In this document: one piece after another, positions 1 through 7,408 of the stretch
Layout: every line of letters starts with the position of its first letter
How positions within the stretch are numbered: position 1 is the first letter of the stretch
Assembly: GCF_004339465.1 (NCBI RefSeq)
Contig: NZ_SMFY01000002.1
Span: forward strand, 496,001-560,000
Length of the DNA stretch: 64,000 bases
Reading direction: 5' to 3'
Origin: Ancylobacter aquaticus
Lineage (GTDB): Bacteria > Pseudomonadota > Alphaproteobacteria > Rhizobiales > Xanthobacteraceae
Translations under genes and position numbers: made by a program
Notes under the pieces: generated by a model
What the model was told of the DNA's origin: nothing
Databases searched by the model: none
The model's input: only the letters and a program-made list of their open reading frames with translations

Positions 1-739
1 CGTTGTTGAAGTCGTCGGAGAGGCGCACTTCCTCGTCCGGGCCGGTGGCATAGGCGCGCCACTTCTGGGCGCCGGTGGCGATGTCGTAGGCGGTGACGTA
101 GCCGCGCACGCCGAGCTCGGCACCCGAGGAGCCGATCAGCACCAGGTCCTTCACGACATAGGGAGCGATGGTGAGCGTCGAGCCGACCTTGATGTCGGAG
201 TTTTCGAGCTTCCAGTACTCCTCGCCGGTCTTGGCGTTGAGGGCGACCACATGGCCGTCGAGCTGGGTCTTGATGATCAGCGGGTCGACCGTGCCATTGC
301 CGGGCCAATAGGCCAGGCCGCGGTTGACGACGTCGCAGCAGGCCACCGCACGGGCGGTCGGGTTCTGCTTCGGCTTGTGCTGCCAGAGGATCTTGCCCGG
401 ATCGTCCAGCCCGACCGCGAAGGTCGTGTTGGGGAAGGGCGAGTGGATGTACATCACACCGTCGACGACGAGAGGGGTACCCTCATGGCCCGACAGCACG
501 CCGGTGGAAAACGACCAGGCAGGACGAAGCTGCTTGACGTTCTCCTTGGTGACTTGGTTCGCCTCGCTGTAATTGTTGGCGTTGTAGTTCTTGCCGGTCA
601 TCGGCCAATTGTCGGTGCTCTTCGACAGCTCGACGAGCTTGTCGTTGGCAACCGCCGGCGCCGAGGCGCCGAGGCTCACCGCGGCCGCCATGACGGCGGC
701 GACGGAGAGCGCGGACACCGAAGTGTGCAGTCGGCTCAT
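1..739 (-). CDS. mxaF: Methanol dehydrogenase large (alpha) subunit, PQQ-dependent, 5' part only
   Basis: Periplasmic quinoprotein that oxidises methanol to formaldehyde and passes electrons to cytochrome cL. Only the first 246 codons are present; the gene runs off the left edge. Residues 1 to about 32 form a Sec signal peptide ending AVAN, and the mature protein begins DKLVELSKS, as in MxaF of methylotrophic alphaproteobacteria. Beta-propeller features follow: STGVLSGHEGTPLVV, the vicinal cysteine pair in RAVACCDVVNRG that forms the disulfide ring above PQQ, and SGAELGVRGYVTAYD. The mature start and these segments resemble MxaF rather than XoxF5, which differs at the N terminus, but the metal-deciding Asp region lies outside the window, so the lanthanide-enzyme alternative is not fully excluded. 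A purine-rich GAGGGAAG Shine-Dalgarno sequence precedes the ATG at 739. The gene is divergent from the putative mxaZYX regulators. Confidence 0.85.
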   Translation of the reverse strand, partial: MSRLHTSVSALSVAAVMAAAVSLGASAPAVANDKLVELSKSTDNWPMTGKNYNANNYSEANQVTKENVKQLRPAWSFSTGVLSGHEGTPLVVDGVMYIHSPFPNTTFAVGLDDPGKILWQHKPKQNPTARAVACCDVVNRGLAYWPGNGTVDPLIIKTQLDGHVVALNAKTGEEYWKLENSDIKVGSTLTIAPYVVKDLVLIGSSGAELGVRGYVTAYDIATGAQKWRAYATGPDEEVRLSDDFNN

Positions 740-1186
740 TGGGTCTTCCCTCGCGTTTCCTACTTCCCAGGCCGTCCCGCTGCGCCCCGGCTTTGCCGTC
801 GACGTGCGGGTCTCTTTTATCCCTCGCCGTGCCCTCTCATGGGTGGGCAGTTCCATGAGATTGTCTTTGGGATCGGCGGAGAATTCTTATGATTTTCTAA
901 GAACATTGGCTGTTCTGGGAGTATTGTTCGCTGTCCGTGGATTTATTGTCTTTAGGCAGAATGGAAATTCGGGGCAGGAACTTCTTCCCGTACTCAAAGA
1001 TAATTCACCCAGTCTTCCCGGAAGCCTTGCCGAAATCTGCCGAAAATGTTTACCTTTCAGCAGGTTGACGCCAGCCGCGTCGACCTCGGCCGGTGCCCCG
1101 ACGATGGTGCTGGCGCCGTCGTCGCCAGGGCGGTACTGTCATGGATCGTTGTTGCGACCAATGTCATAAGAAGTTCATAAGTATAA
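740..1186. promoter_or_regulatory. Divergent control region between mxaF and the mxaZYX-like operon
   Basis: 447 bases without a convincing gene, visibly richer in AT than the flanks between about 880 and 1060. It holds three operator-like elements: a perfect 6-bp dyad AGAACA-N5-TGTTCT at 900-916; a tandem decamer TGCCGAAATC/TGCCGAAAAT at 1028-1047, spaced by one helical turn; and two CATAAG hexamers at 1165-1170 and 1176-1181, directly before the start codon at 1187. No strong sigma-70 or sigma-54 promoter was recognised. In Paracoccus the MoxX regulator controls the methanol dehydrogenase operon from a comparable divergent region; assigning these elements to a particular regulator is inference. 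Confidence 0.55.
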
Positions 1187-1714
1187 ATGAACACATCGCC
1201 CTTTTCTCTCTTGCGTCTGGCGCTGAGCGCCGCGCTCGCTTTCGCTCTTGCCGGCTGTCCGGGTGAGAGCGAGCCGGAAAAGCGCGAGCGTGTCACCGCG
1301 CCGACAAGCGATGCCATTGCGCGCAAGACATGGCTCCAGCCGACCGAGGAAACCGACCCGGATGTGTGGCTCGCCAGCCGCGACGCTGGTGCCGATGTCG
1401 CGGCGAACGCTCCGGCGGCAAAGGAGTGGCACGGCGTGCTTGATGAAGCTGATGGCCGTTTCGGCGAAACCGGCAGGATGATCGCGAACCGCGCCGTGCA
1501 GCTGGAAACCATGCTGGCGGAGATCGGCATCAGGGAGACGGCCCGCGAGATCATCGCCGATTTCTCCACCCTCGCGGGGAACGGGTCCCGCGCGGGCTTC
1601 AGCGATCTGTGCCAACACTATTACAATCTGCGTACACAGGGCCTCGACCGCACCGCCGCGCTGGCGGCGCTGGCTGACGAGCCGGCCTTGAAATCTGGGA
1701 ATTCCGCGCCGTGA
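1187..1714 (+). CDS. Lipoprotein of unknown function encoded before the MxaY-like kinase
   Basis: A 175-residue protein. Residues 1-23 form a lipoprotein signal with lipobox LAGC, so Cys23 or thereabouts should be lipidated and the remainder should be periplasmic. The mature part is charged and helical, with no domain I recognise; a segment near residues 80-110 (EADGRFGETGRMIANRAVQ) is predicted helical. Its stop codon overlaps the GTG start of the kinase gene (GTGA), implying translational coupling and a shared role. In Paracoccus denitrificans moxZ, a gene of unknown function, occupies the same place before moxY and moxX; homology between this protein and MoxZ is suggested by position, not shown. 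No clear Shine-Dalgarno sequence precedes the ATG, so the start could be leaderless or lie elsewhere. Confidence 0.7.
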   Translation: MNTSPFSLLRLALSAALAFALAGCPGESEPEKRERVTAPTSDAIARKTWLQPTEETDPDVWLASRDAGADVAANAPAAKEWHGVLDEADGRFGETGRMIANRAVQLETMLAEIGIRETAREIIADFSTLAGNGSRAGFSDLCQHYYNLRTQGLDRTAALAALADEPALKSGNSAP

Positions 1715-3171
1715 CCCCTGCCAGAGACGCTTCTTCGCCGGCTGCGTCCTCCCGCCCGGCTTCGTTCGCTTGGTGGCAGCGCCACTCGCTGCGTGCCCAG
1801 GTGCTGGCCGCCGTGGTCGCCATCAATCTGTGCGCCGCGCTGCTTGCCGTGGTCGTCATCATCGCCAATGCCCGCCGCGCCACGGAAACCGAGATGCTGT
1901 CCTCGCTCGCCGTGGCCGAGCGCTTCGTGCAGGAGACGGTCGAGCGCCTGGCCAGCGCGGAAGGCGCCGGCGGTTCGCTGGCGCAGCTGCCACTCCACAT
2001 CAGCCGGCTGCGCCACGTCCGCATCCGGATCGAGGATCAGGCGGGCAACGCGCTGGACATCGCGCCGGCGGCTGCAGAGGAAGAGGAACACGAGGGCGAC
2101 GTACCCGCCTGGTTCACCCGGCTGGTGTCGGTGGAAGGCCAGGAAAGTATCATCCCCATCGTCGAGAATGGCGCCCGGGTGGGGCAGGTGCGCGTCGCCG
2201 GCGAAGCCTCGGACGAGATCGCCGAAGTGTGGGAGGACATGTCCGACCTCGCTGTGCTGGCGGTGGCCGTGAACATTGCCATTCTCGCCGCGCTCTATTT
2301 CGTGCTCGGCCGGCTGTTGATGCCTCTGCGCACCCTCTCGGCCGGTATGTTCGAACTGGAGGCGGGGCGCTTCGAGCACCGGCTCGCTCCGCCCCGCGTG
2401 CGCGAGCTGGCGCTGATCGCCGACCGCTTCAACGCGCTCGGCGCGGCGCTGAAGGCGGCGCGCGACGATAATGGCCGACTGAACGAACGGCTGGTGAGCG
2501 TGCAGGACGACGAACGCCGGCATATCGCTTCCGATCTCCACGACGAACTCGGTCCCTGCGTGTTCGGGCTGCGGGCCAATCTCGAATCGATCGAGCGCCT
2601 CACCGCGCGGGCCGAGCCGGCGCTGGGCCAGCGCATGGGCGAGCGGATCGCCACCATGACCGATATTCTCGACCGCATTCAGGGCCTCAACCGGCGCCTC
2701 CTGCGCAAGATCCGCCCCATGGCGCTCGGCCATGTGCCGCTGGCGGCGGTGCTCGCCGATCTGGTGGCCGATTTCGAGAGCCATTCTCCCGGCCGCAGCA
2801 TCACCCTGTCCACCGAGGGCCTCGCCGAGCGCTATGGCGACAGCGTCGACATCACGCTCTATCGCTGCATTCAGGAAGCCGTGACCAACGCGCTGCGCCA
2901 TGGCGATGCCCGCAACATCGCCATCATCCTGCGCGCCGATCGCCGCGCGGGCCGGATCGACCTCACCATCGAGGATGACGGCACCGGCATCGTCGCCGAC
3001 GCGCCGCACGGCTTCGGGCTGATCGGCATGGAAGAGCGCATCGGCGCCCTGGGCGGCAAATGGAGTATCCTGCCGGCGGAGCCGAGCGGGACGCGAATCG
3101 AAGTGATTATTCCCGCCCACCCCGCTGAACTCGGCCTCTCGGCCGCTCCGGAAAGGCTCGCCGCCCAATGA
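1711..3171 (+). CDS. mxaY: Sensor histidine kinase, HAMP plus HisKA_3 type (MxaY/MoxY-like)
   Basis: Membrane sensor kinase of 486 residues in the NarL-partner class. Transmembrane segments lie at about 28-53 and 178-200, enclosing a periplasmic sensor of roughly 125 residues that includes an acidic run near 122-128. A HAMP linker (about 200-255) precedes the HisKA_3 dimerisation helix; the phospho-acceptor is His277 in SDLHDELG. The HATPase domain shows the N box EAVTNALRHG and G boxes DDGTGIV and GFGLIGMEERI. The GTG start overlaps the lipoprotein stop, and the stop overlaps the regulator start (ATGA), giving a three-gene coupled operon. The location divergent from mxaF matches moxY of Paracoccus, which controls methanol dehydrogenase expression. 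Kinase function is clear; the methanol role is inferred from context. Confidence 0.85.
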   Translation: MTPARDASSPAASSRPASFAWWQRHSLRAQVLAAVVAINLCAALLAVVVIIANARRATETEMLSSLAVAERFVQETVERLASAEGAGGSLAQLPLHISRLRHVRIRIEDQAGNALDIAPAAAEEEEHEGDVPAWFTRLVSVEGQESIIPIVENGARVGQVRVAGEASDEIAEVWEDMSDLAVLAVAVNIAILAALYFVLGRLLMPLRTLSAGMFELEAGRFEHRLAPPRVRELALIADRFNALGAALKAARDDNGRLNERLVSVQDDERRHIASDLHDELGPCVFGLRANLESIERLTARAEPALGQRMGERIATMTDILDRIQGLNRRLLRKIRPMALGHVPLAAVLADLVADFESHSPGRSITLSTEGLAERYGDSVDITLYRCIQEAVTNALRHGDARNIAIILRADRRAGRIDLTIEDDGTGIVADAPHGFGLIGMEERIGALGGKWSILPAEPSGTRIEVIIPAHPAELGLSAAPERLAAQ

Positions 3172-3830
3172 CCTGCGCCCTCGTGATCGACGACCACCCC
3201 ATCGTGCTCCAAGGCTGCCGCCGGCTGCTGGAGGATGCGGGCGTGGAGCGGGTGCTGGAGGCCTCCACCGTACTGGCAGGCTATCGCCTGTTCCGTCGGG
3301 AGAAGCCGGATGTGGTCATCGTCGACCTCGCCCTACAGGGCAACGGCCTCAGCGGGCTGGTGCTGGTGCGCCGCCTGCGGATGCAGGATGCCCGCACCCC
3401 CATCCTCGTCTTCTCCATGCATGGCGACCCGGTCATCGCCAGCCGCGCGCTGGAAGCGGGCGCCAATGGCTATGTGCTCAAGGACACCTCCTCCGGCGCG
3501 CTGCTGGAAGCCTTCGAACGGGTGCGGCGCGGCCAACCCTATATGAGCCACGACCTCGCCTTGCAGGTGGCGATGCTAGGCTCGCGCAAGACGGCGCCGC
3601 TCGCCGACATCACGCCGCGCGAGTTACAAACACTTTCGCTGCTCGCCGAGGGCAAGGACTACACCCACATCGCCGACGAGCTGGGCATCAGCTACAAGAC
3701 GGTTGCCAACACCTGCTCGGCGCTCAAGGCCAAGCTTGGCGCCACCAGCCTGCCCGAATTGGTGCGCTGCTCGATCCAGTATCTATCTACCTCTCCGGTC
3801 GGCACCACCGGCCGGTTGCGCCTGATGTGA
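3168..3830 (+). CDS. mxaX: Response regulator, NarL/LuxR family (MxaX/MoxX-like)
   Basis: A 220-residue two-component regulator. The receiver domain (1 to about 120) has the acidic pair Asp8/Asp9, the phosphorylation site Asp53 in VIVDLALQG, and a conserved Lys in YVLKDTSSG. The C-terminal LuxR-type helix-turn-helix (about 143-205) begins TPRELQTLSLLAEG and contains the recognition helix segment ISYKTVANTCSALKAKL. Its ATG overlaps the kinase TGA, so the two are translationally coupled partners. By analogy with Paracoccus MoxX it should bind upstream of mxaF, where the short repeats between 740 and 1186 are candidate sites. No gene follows on this strand until 4093, so the operon probably ends here. 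Confidence 0.87.
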   Translation: MTCALVIDDHPIVLQGCRRLLEDAGVERVLEASTVLAGYRLFRREKPDVVIVDLALQGNGLSGLVLVRRLRMQDARTPILVFSMHGDPVIASRALEAGANGYVLKDTSSGALLEAFERVRRGQPYMSHDLALQVAMLGSRKTAPLADITPRELQTLSLLAEGKDYTHIADELGISYKTVANTCSALKAKLGATSLPELVRCSIQYLSTSPVGTTGRLRLM

Positions 3831-3848
3831 CGTCGCACGCCGGCGCGG

Positions 3849-3880
3849 GCCCGAAATCGGGCAGGGGTGCCTTGGCACCG
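3849..3880 (+). terminator. Two adjacent small hairpins after the response regulator gene
   Basis: Just after the stop codon at 3830 lie GCCCGA-AA-TCGGGC and then GGTGCC-TT-GGCACC, two perfect 6-bp inverted repeats in tandem. There is no run of T downstream, so this is not a textbook intrinsic terminator; it may stabilise the 3' end or assist Rho-dependent termination. The rest of the 3831-4092 gap is not recognised as coding. Confidence 0.3.
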
Positions 3881-4092
3881 ATCGAATTTGCGCGAAAATG
3901 TCGTTGCCGTTTCGTCACTTACACTTCGTTCACCATGTCGGACGATGCGCCGCATTTTCGCCTCACTCGGACAGCCTCCTGAGAGACACGAAGTCGGATC
4001 CCCGGTATCTTGCCGGAGATCTTGAGTGCGGTGCGTTCGTCGCGATTCCGGTTTTTCCGGGTCGGACGACGCTCACAGACGGTTCGGGGTGA

Positions 4093-5175
4093 ATGGGGAA
4101 ATATCCTGCTCTTGCGAATGCTTCCGGTCGCCACGCGGCAGATGGAGCCTTCGTCCGGTTCGGCCGGATCGCGGCCCTGTGCGGTATTGGCCTTCTGGTT
4201 GCCAATTGCACGGGCGGCGGCGCCAAGCTAACGAGCAAGATCGACCCGAAATACGGCGTTTCCGCCAGTCCGCGGGTCGTCGCGGCCGGCCAGCCCGTTC
4301 CCAAGGGCGGCGGCACCTACCGCGTCGGCAAGCCCTATGTGGTCGCCGGCAAGACCTATGTCCCGACCGAGCCGACCAAAAAATACCGGACCGAGGGCCT
4401 CGCCTCCTGGTACGGCGACGATTTCCACGGCCGGCTGACCGCCAATGGCGAAGTCTTCGACATGCATTCCATCGCCGCCGCGCACCCGACGCTGCCGATG
4501 CCGTCCTATGTCCGCGTCACCAACCTGTCGAACAACCGTTCCATGGTGGTGCGGGTGAACGACCGCGGGCCGTTTCATGGCAACCGGGTAATCGACGTCT
4601 CCCACCGCGCGGCCGACATGCTTGGCTTCAAATCCAACGGTACCGCGCGGGTGCGTGTCGACTATATCGGCAAGGCACCGCTTGAGGGTTCCGACGACAT
4701 CCAGCTTGCCTCCACCCTGCGCATGAACGGCAAGCCCGCCGAGGCGCCCGCCGTCATGGTCGCTTCCGCCGGTTCGCTGCGCGGCCTGACCGCCGCCAAT
4801 GTGCCGCTGCCGCCGAGCCGGCCGTTCGATCTCGGCGGACCGGGCGACGGCCAGCAGGTGGCGCAAGCCGCCTACTCTGAGCCGGTTGCCGTCCAAATCG
4901 CCCCGGTGCGTGTGACCAGCAAGCCCCGCCCCGCCGCTGTAGCCGCGGCGCTGCCGGCCCCGCGCCCGCAAACGCCCTCCACCAAGCGCGCCAAGGCCAC
5001 CATTCCCGCGCCGACCGGCGGCGTACAGGTGGCCAGCCTGCAGCCGGCCACCCGGACCGCGGCCGCCCCGGCGGCCGGTGCGCCGACGGGTTGGATGGTC
5101 GGCGCGCAGCCGGTGATGGGCTATGCCCCGTCCGGCACCGAGGGCTCGCCTGATATGGGTCGCGGGTTGTACTGA
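4093..5175 (+). CDS. rlpA: Septal ring lytic transglycosylase, RlpA family lipoprotein
   Basis: RlpA proteins cleave denuded peptidoglycan glycan strands at the division septum. The 360-residue product has an N-terminal hydrophobic segment (about 24-40) ending in a lipobox-like LVANC, then the alphaproteobacterial conserved stretch VPKGGGTYRVGKPY and the double-psi beta-barrel (about 97-190) with ASWYGDDFHGRLTANGE, AHPTLPMPSYVRVTN and the catalytic-type VNDRGPFHGNRVIDVS. The last 150 residues are Pro/Ala-rich and of low complexity, and no SPOR domain is seen, unlike in E. coli RlpA. It is followed by the DD-carboxypeptidase gene on the same strand, which fits a peptidoglycan-remodelling pair. 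Confidence 0.88.
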   Translation: MGKYPALANASGRHAADGAFVRFGRIAALCGIGLLVANCTGGGAKLTSKIDPKYGVSASPRVVAAGQPVPKGGGTYRVGKPYVVAGKTYVPTEPTKKYRTEGLASWYGDDFHGRLTANGEVFDMHSIAAAHPTLPMPSYVRVTNLSNNRSMVVRVNDRGPFHGNRVIDVSHRAADMLGFKSNGTARVRVDYIGKAPLEGSDDIQLASTLRMNGKPAEAPAVMVASAGSLRGLTAANVPLPPSRPFDLGGPGDGQQVAQAAYSEPVAVQIAPVRVTSKPRPAAVAAALPAPRPQTPSTKRAKATIPAPTGGVQVASLQPATRTAAAPAAGAPTGWMVGAQPVMGYAPSGTEGSPDMGRGLY

Positions 5176-5276
5176 CATCTTCCGACTGCCTGCGTTCTGG
5201 CAAAGCCGGCGTCGCTGTCGCATTGCGGTGGCGGCGCTCGGCTGTTAACTCTGCCCGGAGCCAGGGAGGATCGACC

Positions 5277-6503
5277 GTGAGCCTGTTGCGCATCATGTTC
5301 CCGGGCCGCCGTTCCGCCGATGGAGCGCGCGTGGCCCTCTGGCTGACGGCAGCCCTCATGCTCGCCGCAGGCATGGGCCCCGGCCATGCGCAGACCGCTC
5401 CGGACATCGCTTCGCCGCAGGCGATCCTGCTCGATTTCGACAGCGGCTCGGTGCTGTTTGAGCGCGCCGCCGATACGTCCAGCCCACCCGCCAGCATCGC
5501 CAAGCTGATGACAATGGCGGTGGTGTTCGGCGAGATCACCGCCGGACGGCTTTCCCAGGACGCCGAGTTCAAGGTGAGCGAATATGCCTGGCGGCGGGGA
5601 GGGGCGCCTTCCGGCGGCTCCACAATGTTCGCCGCCGTCAACAGCACCATAAAGGTCAGCGATCTCCTGCGCGGCGCCATCATCCCTTCGGGCAATGACG
5701 GCGCGATCGTGCTGGCCGAGGGCATTTCCGGCAATGAGCTGGCCTTCACGGTGAAGATGAACCAGGAGGCCAAGCGACTCGGCTTGACCGGCTCGATGTT
5801 CGTCAATGTGAGCGGCCTCGCCGACCCCGACCAGAAGACGACGCCGCGCGACATGGCCAAGGTCGCTGCGCACATCATCCGCGACTACCCCGACCTTTAC
5901 AAAATCTACAGCGAGCCGGACTTCCTGTGGAACAAGATCCGGCAGAACAACCGCAACCCGCTGCTGGGCATGAGCCTCGGTGCCGATGGCTTCATGACCG
6001 GCTATCAGAAGGATGCCGGCTTCAACCTCGTCGGATCTGCGATCCAGAACGGCCAGCGCCTCGTCGTCGTCATCATGGGATCGAAGAGCGAGAAGGAGCG
6101 CGCGGATGACGCCCGCCGGCTGCTCGAATGGGGCTTCCGCTCGTTCGAATCGCGGACCCTGTTCGAGCCCGGCCAGATCGTCGGCGAGGCAACGCTTTAT
6201 GGTGGCGCGCGCAATGGGGCGCCGCTGACCAGCGACGGGCCAATCCGCGTTCTGATCTCGCGCCAGGGCGACGAGAAGCTGGTGGCTCGCATCCGCTTCG
6301 AGGGACCGATTCCCGCGCCGGTGGAGAAGGGCGCGGAGCTCGCGCGACTGATGGTGTTTCGCGGCGAACAACTGGCGCTCGACGTGCCGCTGATGGCGGC
6401 CGAGACCGTGCCGGCCGGCCCGCTCTGGCGCCGGGCGATGGATGGCGCCTACGAACTGGTGGTGAGCCTGCTGCGTCAGGGCTACGCCAAGCTGACCGGC
6501 TGA
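5277..6503 (+). CDS. D-alanyl-D-alanine carboxypeptidase, PBP5/6 (DacC) family, with altered KTG motif
   Basis: Penicillin-binding protein that trims the terminal D-Ala of pentapeptide stems. The GTG start at 5277 is chosen because GGAGGA lies seven bases upstream; it gives 408 residues with a signal peptide ending about GHAQ (residue 39). Catalytic motifs: SIAK (Ser73, Lys76) and SGN (138-140) are intact. The third motif, normally KTG, reads MTG (240-242) within the otherwise typical GADGFMTGYQKDAGF. The C-terminal PBP5_C domain and an amphipathic end (about 380-408) that would anchor it to the membrane are present. The gene lies between rlpA and tmk. The missing Lys could lower activity or beta-lactam binding, or be a lineage variant; the family assignment itself is secure. 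Confidence 0.88.
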   Translation: MSLLRIMFPGRRSADGARVALWLTAALMLAAGMGPGHAQTAPDIASPQAILLDFDSGSVLFERAADTSSPPASIAKLMTMAVVFGEITAGRLSQDAEFKVSEYAWRRGGAPSGGSTMFAAVNSTIKVSDLLRGAIIPSGNDGAIVLAEGISGNELAFTVKMNQEAKRLGLTGSMFVNVSGLADPDQKTTPRDMAKVAAHIIRDYPDLYKIYSEPDFLWNKIRQNNRNPLLGMSLGADGFMTGYQKDAGFNLVGSAIQNGQRLVVVIMGSKSEKERADDARRLLEWGFRSFESRTLFEPGQIVGEATLYGGARNGAPLTSDGPIRVLISRQGDEKLVARIRFEGPIPAPVEKGAELARLMVFRGEQLALDVPLMAAETVPAGPLWRRAMDGAYELVVSLLRQGYAKLTG

Positions 6504-6505
6504 GC

Positions 6506-7408
6506 ATGCCCATCCGCACGCCACCGCCCACGACTGCGCCTGCGACCACGACCGCTCCGGCCCAAAGCCCCGTCGCGAATCCGAGCGACAAGCCCGCCAG
6601 GAAGCCTGCCAAGGCTCCGGCAAAACGGCCGGCAAAGTCGGAAGCGGTGAAGGCAAAGGGCGAGCCGACGGCAGCCAGGGCGAGGGCGAAAAAAAGCGCG
6701 ACACCCAAGGCGGTTACCGGGCCGGCGACCAGATCCGCCGCGAAGCCGATTCCGCCCGGACGTTTCATCACACTTGAAGGCGGGGAGGGGGCGGGCAAGT
6801 CGACGCAACTCCGCCGGCTGCTGGCCCGGCTCAAGGCGGCGGGCATAGATGCCATCGGCACGCGCGAGCCCGGCGGCTCCACCGGGGCCGAGATCATCCG
6901 CCACCTCATCCTGTCCGGCGCCGCCAAGCCGCTCGGGCCGCTGGCCGAGGCGACGCTGTTCGCCGCCGCGCGCGCCGACCATCTCGACGCCACCATCCGC
7001 CCGGCGCTGACCCGGGGTGCCTGGGTGGTGTGCGACCGCTTTGCCGATTCCACCCGCGTCTATCAGGGCGCGCTTGGCAATGTCGATCCGCGCCTCATCG
7101 CCGCTCTGGAGGAGGTGACGGTGGGCGAGACGCGGCCCGACCTCACGCTCATCCTCGACCTTCCCGCCGAGGAAGGGTTGGCCCGCGCCGCCGCCCGCTC
7201 CGGCCGCGATGCCGATCGCTTCGAGAGCGAGGGGCTGAGCTTCCACCGGGCGCTGCGCGACGCTTTTCGCGCGCTGGCCGCCAGCGAGCCGGGACGCTGC
7301 GTGCTGATCGACGCCAGCGGCGACGTCGATGGCGTGGAGGAGGCGATCTGGAAGGCGGTCTCAACCCACCTGAAACCGCCCGCGCCGCGCCGGAGACGCC
7401 GCCTATGA
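6506..7408 (+). CDS. tmk: Thymidylate kinase with a Lys/Ala/Pro-rich N-terminal extension
   Basis: Phosphorylates dTMP to dTDP for DNA synthesis. The kinase core starts near residue 85 with FITLEGGEGAGKSTQ (P-loop), followed by TREPGGSTGAE, the DRF motif in VVCDRFADSTRVYQG, and the lid region with arginines (AAARSGRDADRFE). The core is about 215 residues, the usual size. Before it lies about 84 residues made almost wholly of Ala, Pro, Lys, Thr and Arg, without predicted fold. The ATG at 6506 is two bases after the upstream stop codon; no later ATG precedes the core, although an internal GTG near 6648 is an alternative start. The stop overlaps the holB start (ATGA). Confidence 0.9.
   Translation: MPIRTPPPTTAPATTTAPAQSPVANPSDKPARKPAKAPAKRPAKSEAVKAKGEPTAARARAKKSATPKAVTGPATRSAAKPIPPGRFITLEGGEGAGKSTQLRRLLARLKAAGIDAIGTREPGGSTGAEIIRHLILSGAAKPLGPLAEATLFAAARADHLDATIRPALTRGAWVVCDRFADSTRVYQGALGNVDPRLIAALEEVTVGETRPDLTLILDLPAEEGLARAAARSGRDADRFESEGLSFHRALRDAFRALAASEPGRCVLIDASGDVDGVEEAIWKAVSTHLKPPAPRRRRRL

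Noticed and set aside
1-739. Lanthanide-type XoxF identity for the methanol dehydrogenase
   Set aside because: The signal peptide, DKLVELSKS start and RAVACCDVVNRGLAYWPG resemble MxaF; XoxF5 differs in these parts. The deciding Asp region is not in the window, so the rejection is provisional.
251-892. Plus-strand open frames over the mxaF 5' end
   Set aside because: Antisense to the signal peptide and propeller of MxaF and running into the control region.
3831-4092. tRNA or small RNA gene in the gap before rlpA
   Set aside because: No T-loop consensus or cloverleaf found; only two short hairpins near the left end.
4093-5175. SPOR domain in RlpA
   Set aside because: The C-terminal third is Pro/Ala low-complexity; no SPOR-like pattern is visible.
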